A stretch of DNA of 64,000 nt, from assembly GCA_033283265.1 (NCBI GenBank), contig JAWMQN010000005.1, forward strand, positions 62,001-126,000. The letters are read 5' to 3'. How positions within the stretch are numbered: position 1 is the stretch's first letter; each line of letters opens with the position of its first letter. Both the position numbers and the translations under genes were made by a program. The notes beneath the pieces are model-generated. The model saw only the letters and a list, made by a program, of their open reading frames with translations. It was not told the origin of the DNA and did not search any database. This stretch comes from Mangrovimicrobium sp033283265. GTDB lineage: Bacteria > Pseudomonadota > Gammaproteobacteria > Pseudomonadales > Halieaceae. This document shows, piece by piece, positions 32,887 to 41,958 of this stretch.

Positions 32887-34107
32887 TCAGCAATCCCGCG
32901 AATCAATCAACCAGCTGCGATCCAGCGCCGCCACATCCGGGCAACCCATCAGGGTCAGGGTCCGCCGCATCTCAGCCTGCAGAATATCCAGCACCGAGAC
33001 CACACCCTCCTCGCCGCCGCCGGCCAGCCCATAGAGGTAAGGCCGCCCGATAAACACCCCATCGGCACCGAGGCACAGCGCAGTAACAACATCACTCCCC
33101 CGCCGCACACCGCCGTCGAGAAACACCTCCGCCCGATCACCGATACGCTCGGCAATCGCCGGCAGGGCTTCTATCGTCGGCAAAGCGCGATCCAGCTGCC
33201 GGCCCCCGTGGTTGGAGACCACGACACCATCGACACCGACCTGGTCCACCGCCTGCGCCGCATCGTCCGCATCGAGCACACCCTTGACGTAGACCTTGCC
33301 GCGCCAGTTGTCGCGCATCCAGGCGAGATCGTCCCAGTCGAGGTCCGACTGCATGTAGCGCAGCTGGGCGTCCGCCGAGCGGGCGGCGTCCTCGGCGGCG
33401 CCGGTGATCGCCCGGCGCACCCCCTCGAGGGCGCTGGTGCCGGTCTCCGGGTCGCGCTCGACGTAGTGGGCGGCGGCTATGCGCTGGTGTTTCAGCAGCT
33501 GGTAGAGCCAGACCGGGCGGGTCAGCAGGTTGAGCGCGCGCGCCGGGGTGACGATGCGCGGCTGGGCCATGCCCGAGGTTTTCTCCGCCTCGCGATTGCC
33601 GAGGGTCGGCACGTCGACGGTGACGAACAGCGCCGTGTAGCCCATCGCCCCGGCGCGGTCCAGCAGGCGCTTGACCCGGCCGCGGTCGCCGAAGGGATAG
33701 AGCTGGAACCAGTGGTTGTGCTCGCAGGCGGCGGCGATTTCCTCCAGGGTGTAACTGGCCGCCGTGCTGATCACCGCCCGCGTGCCCTTGCGCTCGGCGG
33801 CGCGGGTGGCGGCGATATCGCCGGTCCAGTGGCTGATGCCCGCGGCGCCGGTGGGCGCCAGTGCCAGCGGCATGCTCAGTGTTTCACCGCACATGGGCAG
33901 CGCCAGCTGTGGCTCGGCGATGCCGGCCAGGCTGCGCTGGCGCAGGCGCCAGCGGGCGAAGCCGCGCTCGTTGCCCTGCAGGGTGAGGCGGTCGTCGGCG
34001 CCGCTCTCGACGTAGTGCCAGGCCATGTCCGGCAGGCGTTTGCGGGCGCGCTGGCGCCAGGCCTCCACACTCACCGGTGGCGAGGGGTCTTTCCAGCCGA
34101 ACTTCAT
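32887..34107 (-). CDS. FMN-dependent alpha-hydroxy-acid oxidase/dehydrogenase
   Basis: A 406-aa member of the glycolate oxidase/L-lactate dehydrogenase family. VSNHGGRQLD contains catalytic His300 and substrate Arg303; Lys275 (VYVKGV) and the FMN phosphate region FLDGGVRRGSDVVTAL follow. LAPTGAAGISH is an N-terminal FMN contact. It oxidises an L-2-hydroxyacid to a 2-oxoacid. The ATG at 34107 overlaps the upstream P450 stop (ATGA, 4 bases), a strong sign of coupling. The family also includes mandelate dehydrogenase, so an aromatic or bulky hydroxyacid is possible. Confidence 0.9.
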   Translation of the reverse strand: MKFGWKDPSPPVSVEAWRQRARKRLPDMAWHYVESGADDRLTLQGNERGFARWRLRQRSLAGIAEPQLALPMCGETLSMPLALAPTGAAGISHWTGDIAATRAAERKGTRAVISTAASYTLEEIAAACEHNHWFQLYPFGDRGRVKRLLDRAGAMGYTALFVTVDVPTLGNREAEKTSGMAQPRIVTPARALNLLTRPVWLYQLLKHQRIAAAHYVERDPETGTSALEGVRRAITGAAEDAARSADAQLRYMQSDLDWDDLAWMRDNWRGKVYVKGVLDADDAAQAVDQVGVDGVVVSNHGGRQLDRALPTIEALPAIAERIGDRAEVFLDGGVRRGSDVVTALCLGADGVFIGRPYLYGLAGGGEEGVVSVLDILQAEMRRTLTLMGCPDVAALDRSWLIDSRDC

Positions 34108-35324
34108 GCCCGGTCCGCCAGGGTCAGTTGCAGGGGCGAGGGCCCGCGCAGGGGCAGTGAGCTGTAGCTGTAGCCCGCCTCGATGGCGTAGGCCGGCAGG
34201 CTGTCGAAGATACTGTTGACCGCCAGCTCCGCCTCCAGCCGCGCCAGCGCGGCGCCGAGGCAGTTGTGCAGGCCGGAGCCGAAGCCGAGGTTGGGCTGGC
34301 GCTCGCGGTGAATATCGAAGCTGTCCGGATCGCGGTAGCGGGCCGGGTCGCGGTTGGCCGCGGCCAGCACGCAGGTGACATCGTCGCCCTCGGCCATGCG
34401 CACGCCGCCGATGACGATTGGCCCGCCGCGCACCCGCCGCGGCAGGGTGCCGACCACACCCTGCCAGCGCATCACCTCCTCGTTGGCGGCCACCACCAGT
34501 TCGCGCCGCTCGCGCAGCTGTGCCTGCACCTCGGGGAATTGCGCGTAGCTGAGGAAGATGTGGTCGAGCCACTTGGCGGTGGTCTCGTTGCCGGCGAACA
34601 GCAGCTGGCGCACGTTGGGCACGATCTGCTCCTCGCTCAGCTCCCGGCCGATCTCCGAGCGCATCATGAGGCTGATCAGGTCTTCCTGCGGGGCCGCCTT
34701 GCGCTCGCGCATCAGCTGCAGCAGCAGGTTCGCCAGCGAGGCCTTGGCGGCTTCCCGCGCGTCCACCGCGGCCTGGCGCGCGGCCTCGTCGAGGAAGGAT
34801 GTGCTGCCGCCGGCCATGGCGTCGCTCCAGCGCACCACGTCGGGCAGGGTCTCACGCGGCACGCCCATCATCAGGGCGATGACCATGGTCGGCAGCGGGC
34901 GGCACAGGGCCGCCGACAGATTGACGCTCTCGCCGTCGCGGGCGCGGGCGGCCAGGGGCGCGACCAGTTCGTCCACCAGCGACTGCACCTCGGCGCGCAG
35001 GGCCTGCAGGGCCACGGGCCGGAAGGCCCCCGCCCACACCTCGCGCAGGGCGTTGTGGCGGGCGCGGTCGTCCATGGAAATAAAGGCGTCGGCACCGAAG
35101 AGGTCCTCGACCACGGTGCCCTCGACGGTGAAATGCTCATAGTCCAGCGCCACCTGGCGCACCGCGTGGTCGGTGGTGACCAGCCAGCGCCGGTGCTGCG
35201 CGTGCCACACCACGGGCCCCTGTTCGCGCAGGGCGCGCAGCTGCGGCCAGGGGTCCGCGGCGAGCTGCGGGCAGAGCAGGTCGATGGTCGTGGCGGGTGC
35301 GCTCTGGTTATTCTGCATATACAT
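34104..35324 (-). CDS. Cytochrome P450 (third)
   Basis: A 406-aa P450. The I-helix LLFAGNETTAKWL has the Glu-Thr type of acid-alcohol pair and the heme loop GFGSGLHNCLGAALARLE has Cys355. An ATG at 35318 six bases further in is an equally good start, since GGAA precedes it. AGNETT-type P450s include many that act on terpenes, camphor-like compounds and steroids. It is the first gene of a two-gene operon with the FMN hydroxy-acid oxidase and is divergent from the DUF35-led operon. Confidence 0.9.
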   Translation of the reverse strand: MYMQNNQSAPATTIDLLCPQLAADPWPQLRALREQGPVVWHAQHRRWLVTTDHAVRQVALDYEHFTVEGTVVEDLFGADAFISMDDRARHNALREVWAGAFRPVALQALRAEVQSLVDELVAPLAARARDGESVNLSAALCRPLPTMVIALMMGVPRETLPDVVRWSDAMAGGSTSFLDEAARQAAVDAREAAKASLANLLLQLMRERKAAPQEDLISLMMRSEIGRELSEEQIVPNVRQLLFAGNETTAKWLDHIFLSYAQFPEVQAQLRERRELVVAANEEVMRWQGVVGTLPRRVRGGPIVIGGVRMAEGDDVTCVLAAANRDPARYRDPDSFDIHRERQPNLGFGSGLHNCLGAALARLEAELAVNSIFDSLPAYAIEAGYSYSSLPLRGPSPLQLTLADRA

Positions 35325-35417
35325 TTCCGTTGTAGGTATTTTTATATCAGGCCGCGCAGCCCGGCGCCTCGCGGGAGGACCATCCAAAGCTGCACCGCGA
35401 CTGGACGCGGCGGACTA

Positions 35418-35434
35418 TAACTGACATCATATTA
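35418..35434 (+). promoter_or_regulatory. Putative regulon operator, site 8
   Basis: TAACTGACATCATATTA keeps TAACTGAC exactly; a nearby TTATTGTCAG may extend the symmetry. It lies between the divergent P450 and DUF35 genes. Confidence 0.4.
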
Positions 35435-35511
35435 GTTATTGTCAGCGATTACTATAACTCGACCGGACGGCAAGCCCTCCTCCGCCCGTCCGCCAGAACT
35501 GGATCGGAAGA

Positions 35512-35928
35512 ATGAAACGACTACTGCCCAAACCGACGCCGGAGACCCGGCATTTCTGGGACGGCTGCCAGGCCGGCGAACTGCGCCTGCAGCGCTGCCC
35601 CGGCTGTGAAGACGCCTGGTTCCCGCCGCGCCCCTTCTGCCCCCGGTGCGGCGGCCGCGAGGTGGAGGTGTTCACCGCCAGCGGCAAAGCCACCCTCTAC
35701 TCCTACATCATCACCCACCGGCCGCGCCCGGACATGGGCACGGAGCCCCACTCCATCGCCGTGGTCACGCTCGAAGAGGGCCCGCGGATGATGACCAATA
35801 TCGTCGGCTGCCCGCAGACCCCCGAGGCACTGCAGCTGGACATGCCCCTGCAGGTGACCTTCGAAGCGCAGAGCGATGACATCAGCCTGCCCTTCTTTAC
35901 GCCCGCCCAATCCACAGCAAACGAGTAA
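35512..35928 (+). CDS. Zn-ribbon OB-fold (DUF35) thiolase-partner protein
   Basis: A 138-aa protein. Zinc-ribbon cysteines are C29-x2-C32 and C43-x2-C46 (CPGC, CPRC), followed by an OB-fold with TLYSYIITHRP. DUF35 proteins bind thiolase-like partners; in mycobacterial cholesterol breakdown the DUF35 part of ChsH2 holds the aldolase Ltp2. The next gene, five bases on, is a thiolase/lipid-transfer-like protein, so a complex of the two products is likely. It leads a five-gene operon. Confidence 0.88.
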   Translation: MKRLLPKPTPETRHFWDGCQAGELRLQRCPGCEDAWFPPRPFCPRCGGREVEVFTASGKATLYSYIITHRPRPDMGTEPHSIAVVTLEEGPRMMTNIVGCPQTPEALQLDMPLQVTFEAQSDDISLPFFTPAQSTANE

Positions 35929-35933
35929 CGCCG

Positions 35934-37079
35934 ATGTCCATCAAAGCCAACAGCATTGCCGTGGTCGGCGCGGCGGAAACCACCGAAATGGGCGTCATTC
36001 CCGACGTCTCCGCCACCGGCCTGCACCTCGACGCGGCGCTCAACGCCATCGCCGACGCGGGGCTGAAACCCTCGGACATCGACGGCATCGCCTGCGCCGG
36101 CGAGCATCCCTGGACCGTCTCCACCCTGCTCGGCATCACCCCGAAGTGGGTCGACGGCACCAACGTCGGCGGCTGCTCCTTCATGCTCCACCTGCGCCAC
36201 GCGGCGGCGGCCATCCAGGCCGGCTACTGCACGACGGTACTGATCACCCACGGCGAGTCGGGCCGCTCCCAGGTCGCGCCGCCGCAGTACGCGCCGGCAC
36301 CGGCCAGCCTGTTCGGCCAGTTCGAACTGCCCTACGGGGTCAGCGTGCCGGCCACCATGTTCACCATCCCGGTGCTGCGCTACCTGAAGGAAACCGGCGC
36401 CGAGGTGGAAGACCTCGCCCGCGTGGCGGTGGTGCAGCGGGAGTGGGCGGCAATGAACCCGCGCGCCTTTGCCAGGGACCCGATCAGCATCGACGACGTG
36501 ATGAACTCGAAGATGATCGCCTACCCCTACCGCAAGCTGATGTGCTGCCTGGTCACCGACGGCGGCGGCGCCCTGATCGTGACCAGTGCCGAGCGGGCGC
36601 AGGATTTCCCGAGCAAACCGGTCTACGTCATGGGCACCGGCGAGGCGGTGGAGTGCGTCAGCATCAGCATGATGGAGGACTTCACTTCCTCCAGGGCCTT
36701 CCGCGTCTCCGGCAAGTCGGCCTTCGATTCCGCGGGCATCGCCCACCGGGACGTCGACCACCTGATGGTCTACGACGCCTTCGCCCACCTGCCCCTCTAC
36801 GGCCTGGCCGACCTCGGTTTCTGCGAGAAGGGCGAGGCCAAGGACTTCTTCCGCGAGCGGCGCACCGCGCCGGGCGGCGAGCTGCCGATGAACACCAACG
36901 GCGGCGGCCTCTCCTACATGCACTCGGGGATGTACGGCATGTACGCCCTGCAGGAGAGCGTACGGCAGATGCGCGGCACCGCCGCGGCCCAGGTCGAGGG
37001 CGCGAAAATCTCCGTCTGTCACGGCGTGGGCAACATGTTCAGCGCCGCCGGCACCGTCATTTTCACCAACGAGGCCTGA
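35934..37079 (+). CDS. Thiolase-fold lipid-transfer protein (Ltp2/SCPx-like)
   Basis: A 381-aa thiolase-fold protein. GLHLDAALNAIADAGLKPSDIDGI is the usual start of the family; the central GGGALIVTSAERA and the C-terminal NTNGGGLSYMHSGMYGMYAL and CHGVGNMFSAAGTVIF follow. With a separate DUF35 partner it resembles steroid-side-chain Ltp aldolases, which split a beta-hydroxy acyl-CoA by retro-aldol, more than ordinary acetyl-transferring thiolases. A thiolytic role cannot be excluded. Tight spacing with the DUF35 and acyl-CoA synthetase genes supports joint action in side-chain removal. Confidence 0.82.
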   Translation: MSIKANSIAVVGAAETTEMGVIPDVSATGLHLDAALNAIADAGLKPSDIDGIACAGEHPWTVSTLLGITPKWVDGTNVGGCSFMLHLRHAAAAIQAGYCTTVLITHGESGRSQVAPPQYAPAPASLFGQFELPYGVSVPATMFTIPVLRYLKETGAEVEDLARVAVVQREWAAMNPRAFARDPISIDDVMNSKMIAYPYRKLMCCLVTDGGGALIVTSAERAQDFPSKPVYVMGTGEAVECVSISMMEDFTSSRAFRVSGKSAFDSAGIAHRDVDHLMVYDAFAHLPLYGLADLGFCEKGEAKDFFRERRTAPGGELPMNTNGGGLSYMHSGMYGMYALQESVRQMRGTAAAQVEGAKISVCHGVGNMFSAAGTVIFTNEA

Positions 37080-37088
37080 GTCGAGACC

Positions 37089-38624
37089 ATGTACCCGGGT
37101 ACCCACGCACAACAACAACCGGACAAGCTGGCCATCGTCCAGCCCTCCACCGGCCTCACCCTGACCTACCGGGAGCTCGACGCGGAGTCCAACCGCCTCG
37201 CCCAGCTGCTCTACCGCCAGGGCCTGCGGCCCGACGACCACCTCGCCCTGTTCCTCGAGAACCACCCGCTGTTCCTCGCGGTGGCCTGGGCCTGCCTGCG
37301 CTCGGGCATCTACTTCACGCCGATCAACCGCCACCTCTCCGCCGCGGAAGCCGCCTATATCGTCGACGACTGCGACGCGCGGGTGCTGGTCGCCTCGGCG
37401 GCGCTGGCGCAGAGCGAGGAACTGGGGCGGCTGGCGACGCGCTGCGAGGTAAAGCTCTCCCTCGGCGGCAGCATCGACGGCTTTACCGACTACGCCACAG
37501 CGCTGGCCGACTTCCCGCCAACGCCCATCCCCGAAGAGGCCATGGGCGCGCTGATGCTCTATTCCTCCGGCACCACCGGGCGGCCGAAGGGCATCAAGCG
37601 GCCGCGGCCCCAGGGCCACCCCTCCCAGGGCAACCCGGCCAACGTGTCCGCGGCGAAGATGTTCAACATGGATACCGACACCGTCTACCTCGCCCCGGCG
37701 CCGATGTACCACGCCGCGCCGCTGGGCTACAGCAACGCGGCGCTGGTGGCCGGCGGCACCGTGGTGATGATGGACAAGTTCGAGCCGGAGCTGTCCCTGC
37801 AGCTGATCGAGCAATACCGCGTCACCCACAGCCAGTGGGTGCCGACCATGTTCATCCGCATGCTCAAGCTGCCGGACGCGATCCGCCGGCGCTACGACAT
37901 CTCCAGCATGCGCTGCGCCATCCACGCCGCGGCGCCCTGCCCGCTGGAAGTGAAGCGGCAGATGATCGACTGGTGGGGCCCGGTGATCGAGGAGTACTAC
38001 TCCTCCACCGAGGCGGCGGGCTACGCGAAAATCACCAGCGCGGAGTGGCTGGCCCACCCCGGCTCGGTCGGCCGCTCCGTCGGCCTGCCCTTCCACATCT
38101 GCGACGACGACGGCAACGAGCTGCCCCCCGGCCAGGCCGGCATGATCTACGGGGAAATGGCGCCGGGTGCGGAGGTGACCTACCACAAGGACCCGGGCAA
38201 GTCGGCCGCCGCCCGCCACCCGCTGCACGACAACTGGCTCTGCGTCGGTGACGTCGGTTACCTCGACGAGGAGGGCTACCTCTACCTCACCGACCGCAAG
38301 ACCTTCATGATCATCTCCGGCGGGGTGAACATCTACCCGCAGCAGATCGAGGATGTGCTGGCCCTCTACCCGGGCATCGAGGACATCGCCGTGATCGGCG
38401 TGCCCAACGAGGAACTCGGCGAGGAGGCCAAGGCACTGGTCCAGCTGGCGCCCGGCACCGAGGGCTCCGAGAGCCTGGCCGGGCAGATCAAGTCCTACGT
38501 CGAGGAAAAGCTCGGCAGGCAACTGGTGCCGCGCTCGGTGGATTTTGTCCCCAGCCTGCCGCGCACCCCCACCGGCAAACTGAATAAAAAGGAACTGCGC
38601 AGCAAGTACTGGCCCGCAACATAA
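37089..38624 (+). CDS. Acyl-CoA synthetase (AMP-dependent)
   Basis: A 511-aa ligase. The P-loop-like motif is LYSSGTTGRPKGI, then YYSSTEAAGY (A5-like) and the hinge/A8 region LYLTDRKTFMIISGGVNIYP; PRTPTGKLNKKELR supplies the catalytic Lys near the C-terminus. It activates a carboxylic acid to its CoA thioester through an acyl-adenylate. It would accept the acid made by the P450/ADH/ALDH steps, feeding the acyl-CoA dehydrogenase and hydratase encoded nearby. It starts ten bases after the thiolase stop. Confidence 0.92.
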   Translation: MYPGTHAQQQPDKLAIVQPSTGLTLTYRELDAESNRLAQLLYRQGLRPDDHLALFLENHPLFLAVAWACLRSGIYFTPINRHLSAAEAAYIVDDCDARVLVASAALAQSEELGRLATRCEVKLSLGGSIDGFTDYATALADFPPTPIPEEAMGALMLYSSGTTGRPKGIKRPRPQGHPSQGNPANVSAAKMFNMDTDTVYLAPAPMYHAAPLGYSNAALVAGGTVVMMDKFEPELSLQLIEQYRVTHSQWVPTMFIRMLKLPDAIRRRYDISSMRCAIHAAAPCPLEVKRQMIDWWGPVIEEYYSSTEAAGYAKITSAEWLAHPGSVGRSVGLPFHICDDDGNELPPGQAGMIYGEMAPGAEVTYHKDPGKSAAARHPLHDNWLCVGDVGYLDEEGYLYLTDRKTFMIISGGVNIYPQQIEDVLALYPGIEDIAVIGVPNEELGEEAKALVQLAPGTEGSESLAGQIKSYVEEKLGRQLVPRSVDFVPSLPRTPTGKLNKKELRSKYWPAT

Positions 38625-38667
38625 GCGGGCCGGCGCATCTGCCAAGCGACCAACAGCGAGAAAGCCT

Positions 38668-39522
38668 ATGCCCTTTACCTACGACGAAATCATTTCCCGG
38701 CGCGCCGAGGACGTTCCCTTCAGCTACAGCGACACCCAGATGCTGCTCTACAACCTCAGTGTCGGCATGGGCCGCGATCCCTACGACGAACAGGAACTGC
38801 CCTTCGTCTTCGAGAAGCCCGAGCTGAAAGTCGTGCCCACCGCGGCGGCGGTCCTCGGCGGCGGCGGCGCCAACCTGCTGCAGGGCCTCGACATCAACTG
38901 GACCCTGCTGCTGCACGGCGAACAGCGCCTGCGCTGCCACCGGCCGTTGCCGCCGGCGGCGGAGCTGCTCGGCACTACCTATATCTCGGAAGTGGTCGAC
39001 AAGGGGCCGGAGAAGGGCGCCATCGTCAGCCTGGCGATGGACGTCAAGCTGGCCAGCGGCGAACCGCTCTACAGCATGGAGAACGTCATCTTCATGCGCG
39101 GCAACGGCGGCTGCGGCGGCGCACAGACCTCCGCCAGAACCCCGCACCGGGTTCCCGAGCGCGAGCCGGACAGGGTCCACGTGACCGAGACCCGCCCCGA
39201 CCAGGCCCTGCTCTACCGGCTCAACGGCGACCGCAACCCGCTGCACGCGGAGCCCGCCTTTGCCGCCCGGGCCGGCTTCCCGAAGCCCATCCTGCACGGC
39301 CTCGGCAGCTATGGCATCGCCTGCCGGGCGATTCTCGCCAGCGTCTGCGACTACGACCCGGCGCGGATAAAAAGTTTCGATGTGCGCTTTACCTCGCCGG
39401 TCTTTCCCGGCGAGGAAATCCACACGGATATCTGGATCGACGACGGCGTGGTGTCCTTCCGCTGCCGGGTGCCGGCGCGGGAGATCGTGTCGATCAACAA
39501 CGGCCGCTGCGAAATCGCCTGA
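38668..39522 (+). CDS. MaoC-like 2-enoyl-CoA hydratase, double hot-dog
   Basis: A 284-aa protein of two hot-dog folds. The C-terminal half has the hydratase-2 motif: D188 and H193 in YRLNGDRNPLHAEP, followed by AGFPKPILHGL. The N-terminal half is a noncatalytic hot-dog, as in peroxisomal hydratase 2. It hydrates trans-2-enoyl-CoA to the (3R)-hydroxyacyl-CoA. Together with the next gene, an MFE2-type SDR, it is the split form of peroxisomal multifunctional enzyme type 2, which handles branched and sterol side-chain acyl-CoAs. Confidence 0.9.
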   Translation: MPFTYDEIISRRAEDVPFSYSDTQMLLYNLSVGMGRDPYDEQELPFVFEKPELKVVPTAAAVLGGGGANLLQGLDINWTLLLHGEQRLRCHRPLPPAAELLGTTYISEVVDKGPEKGAIVSLAMDVKLASGEPLYSMENVIFMRGNGGCGGAQTSARTPHRVPEREPDRVHVTETRPDQALLYRLNGDRNPLHAEPAFAARAGFPKPILHGLGSYGIACRAILASVCDYDPARIKSFDVRFTSPVFPGEEIHTDIWIDDGVVSFRCRVPAREIVSINNGRCEIA

Positions 39523-39557
39523 GCAGCAGGCGGATATAACACTACCAAGGAGCAAGC

Positions 39558-40487
39558 ATGAGCAATTCCCGATCTGACAGCCCCGTCGCCATCGTCACCG
39601 GCGCCGGCCGCGGCCTCGGCCGCGAACACGCCCTGGCGCTGGCCAAGGCCGGCTACAACCTGGTGATCAACGACCTCGGCGGCGCCGGTGACGGCACCGG
39701 CGCCGACCAGACACCCGCCCAGCAGGTGGTCGCCGAGATCGAGGCCCTCGGCCAGCAGGCCATCGCCAACGGCGCCGACGTCTCCAGCTGGGAAGCCGCC
39801 GGCGAGATGGTCCGCTCCGCGGTGGAACATTTCGGCCGCCTCGACGGGCTGGTCAACAACGCCGGCATCCTGCGCGACCGCACCATCGCCAACATCTCCG
39901 AGGAGGACTGGGACCTGTCCATCGCGGTGAACCTGAAAGGCACCGCCGCGCCCCTGCACCACGCCGCGGCCTACTGGCGCGACCTGAGCAAGCAGACCGG
40001 CGAGCCGGTCAACGCCGCCGTGGTCAATACGTCCTCCGCCTCCGGCCTCTACTCCGCCATGGGCCAGTCCAACTACGCCGCGGCGAAAATGGGCGTGGCC
40101 TCCATGAGTGTGGTGGCGGCGCGGGAACTGGCGCGCTACGGCGTACGGGTGAACGTGCTGGCCCCGGCCGCAGTGACCCGCCTCACCGAGGGGGTAATGA
40201 AATCCGAGGATCTGCGCAAGAAACTGGACCCGGCCTTCGTCGCGCCCCTGGTGGTCTACCTGCTCAGCGACGCGGCGAAGGACGTCACCGGGCGGGTCTT
40301 CGAGATGGGCGGCGGTTCGCTGGTCACCGTCACCCTGCCCCAGCCCCAGGCCGCACTGCGGGTCGAGGGCGGCCTGTGGACACCGGAGCAGATCGCCGCG
40401 GCCATGCCCGGCCTGCTGCAACAGACCGCCGAGGCCACCAACCCGGTGGCGGCCATGCAGTCGATGCTCGCCGCGCCGCTGGCGTAA
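39558..40487 (+). CDS. SDR, (3R)-hydroxyacyl-CoA dehydrogenase (MFE2/HSD17B4-like)
   Basis: A 309-aa SDR. TGAGRGLG is at 14-21, VINDLGGAGDGTG at 37-48 is the MFE2-like NAD-specific loop, NNAG at 100-103, Ser159/160 and Y173-x3-K177. The C-terminal extension VFEMGGGSLVTV ... WTPEQIAAAMPGL is typical of HSD17B4-like proteins. It oxidises (3R)-hydroxyacyl-CoA to 3-ketoacyl-CoA, right after the MaoC hydratase. It lies 35 bases after that gene and closes the operon. Confidence 0.9.
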   Translation: MSNSRSDSPVAIVTGAGRGLGREHALALAKAGYNLVINDLGGAGDGTGADQTPAQQVVAEIEALGQQAIANGADVSSWEAAGEMVRSAVEHFGRLDGLVNNAGILRDRTIANISEEDWDLSIAVNLKGTAAPLHHAAAYWRDLSKQTGEPVNAAVVNTSSASGLYSAMGQSNYAAAKMGVASMSVVAARELARYGVRVNVLAPAAVTRLTEGVMKSEDLRKKLDPAFVAPLVVYLLSDAAKDVTGRVFEMGGGSLVTVTLPQPQAALRVEGGLWTPEQIAAAMPGLLQQTAEATNPVAAMQSMLAAPLA

Positions 40488-40506
40488 ACCACCTGCTTCC
40501 CGGCTT

Positions 40507-41769
40507 TCAGTCCTCCGCGGACTGGAAGTCGGGGTAGGCGCCCATGGTGAACAGCAGCCCGGAGGCCACCAGGAACAGCGGAATGAACAGCCACAGGGCC
40601 GGCTGGTAGGTGCCGGTGCTGTCAAAGATATAACTCGCCAGCAGCGGCCCCAGCCCGGTCGCGACACTCCACAGGCTGACGATGCAGCCGAATACAAGTC
40701 CGTAACTGCGCATGCCGAAGTGGCGCGTCGCCAGGTAGGCGATGACATCGAGTTCCGCCCCCAGCGCCAGGCCGAGGATGACCACCGCGAACAGGGTGAT
40801 CGCCACCGACCCCGGCGCGTAGATGAAGCACAGGCAGGAAATGATCGGCACCAGCACCACGAGGCCGCCGATGACATTGCCGTCGAGCCGGTCCAGCAGG
40901 AAGCCGGTGCCCAGCCGGCCGACGATCGAGGCGATGCCCACCGCGCCGGCGATGGCCGCCGCCGTGCCGCGCTCGAGGCCGTTGTCGCTCATGATCGGCA
41001 CCAGGTTCATGACGAAGCCGATGATCGCCAGGGTGATGCAGAAGGCCGACAGGGAAAGTTGCGCGAAACGCCGCGACAGCAGCGCCTCGCGGGCGCTGAG
41101 ACCGGGGAGAGGCAGGACTGTACCAGCCCCCGCGCTGTCGCGGCGGGCGTTGTCCGAGGCGCTGGTAAAACAGCAATACGCCAGCGGGAAGAGAATCAGC
41201 AGGCAGCCCAGGCCGAGCACCTGGTAACTGCCGCGCCAGCCGACCTGCTCGATCAGCCAGTTGCTGATGCCCGGCACCAGGGCCGAGCCGACACCGGTGC
41301 CGCAGAGGGTCGCCGCCAGGGCCAGGCCCCTGCCCTTCACGAACAGGCTGGAGACCGCCGCCGTCCACATGGTCGGCTTGGTGAACAGGCCGCCGCTGGC
41401 GAGCAGCATCCAGAGGATCCACCAGGAGTAGATCGAATCCACCGCCAGCGACAGCCCGGCGAGGAAAACGCAGTAGAGGACGATGCCCGCCAGGGCCAGC
41501 CGGCGCGGCCCCACCCGGTCGATCAGCGCGCCGACAAAGGGCGCCAGGCAGGCGCCCACCCAGGTCAGCAGGGTGAAGCCGAACATGATCTCCGAGCGGC
41601 TCCAGCCGAACTCCGCCTCCAGCGGCGCCATGAATACGCCGGTGGAGTAGATATGTACCGTCGCCAGGGCCATGCCCATCAGCCCGACCAGCACCACTGC
41701 CCAGTGCTGCCGCCACTCCGCCGCGGCGCCCTGCGCCGCCGCACTCTCCACTGCCAGGGATTCGGCCAT
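40507..41769 (-). CDS. MFS transporter, monocarboxylate/OxlT-like
   Basis: A 420-aa membrane protein with about 12 predicted helices, starting with WAVVLVGLMGMALATVHIYSTGVF and the loop 2-3 motif DRVGPRRLALAG. It looks like the OxlT/monocarboxylate type of the major facilitator superfamily. It probably moves a pathway acid across the inner membrane. The ATG at 41769 has AGGA upstream; an ATG at 41790 lacks one. It is divergent from the TonB receptor, with a motif copy in between, so outer- and inner-membrane uptake may be co-regulated. Confidence 0.85.
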   Translation of the reverse strand: MAESLAVESAAAQGAAAEWRQHWAVVLVGLMGMALATVHIYSTGVFMAPLEAEFGWSRSEIMFGFTLLTWVGACLAPFVGALIDRVGPRRLALAGIVLYCVFLAGLSLAVDSIYSWWILWMLLASGGLFTKPTMWTAAVSSLFVKGRGLALAATLCGTGVGSALVPGISNWLIEQVGWRGSYQVLGLGCLLILFPLAYCCFTSASDNARRDSAGAGTVLPLPGLSAREALLSRRFAQLSLSAFCITLAIIGFVMNLVPIMSDNGLERGTAAAIAGAVGIASIVGRLGTGFLLDRLDGNVIGGLVVLVPIISCLCFIYAPGSVAITLFAVVILGLALGAELDVIAYLATRHFGMRSYGLVFGCIVSLWSVATGLGPLLASYIFDSTGTYQPALWLFIPLFLVASGLLFTMGAYPDFQSAED

Positions 41770-41798
41770 ATTCCGGGGTCCTGAAATCATTATTTTAT

Positions 41799-41815
41799 TG
41801 ACTGCTCGTCAGTTT
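41799..41815 (-). promoter_or_regulatory. Putative regulon operator, site 9
   Basis: On the minus strand this reads AAACTGACGAGCAGTCA, with an ACTG-n5-CAGT inverted pair. It is in the MFS/TonB divergent gap, 30 bases before the MFS start. Confidence 0.45.
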
Positions 41816-41958
41816 TGATGATACTTGATAGTGACGCTCGGGCCAAAATAAATCGTATCACCCCGGTGATCATAACAATGACGCACAAATTTGCGCCTAT
41901 TTTGCGTGTTTTATCAAATATAAAAGCCTGTTACGCAATTAAAAATAGGAGTTTCATA

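Noticed and set aside
32752..34167. Plus-strand open frame starting in element copy 3
   Set aside because: Most of it is antisense to the FMN oxidase; the start lies in the repeat.
35703..38645. 980-residue open frame antisense to the thiolase and acyl-CoA synthetase genes
   Set aside because: Same GC effect; no domain can be seen and the plus strand has strong family motifs throughout.
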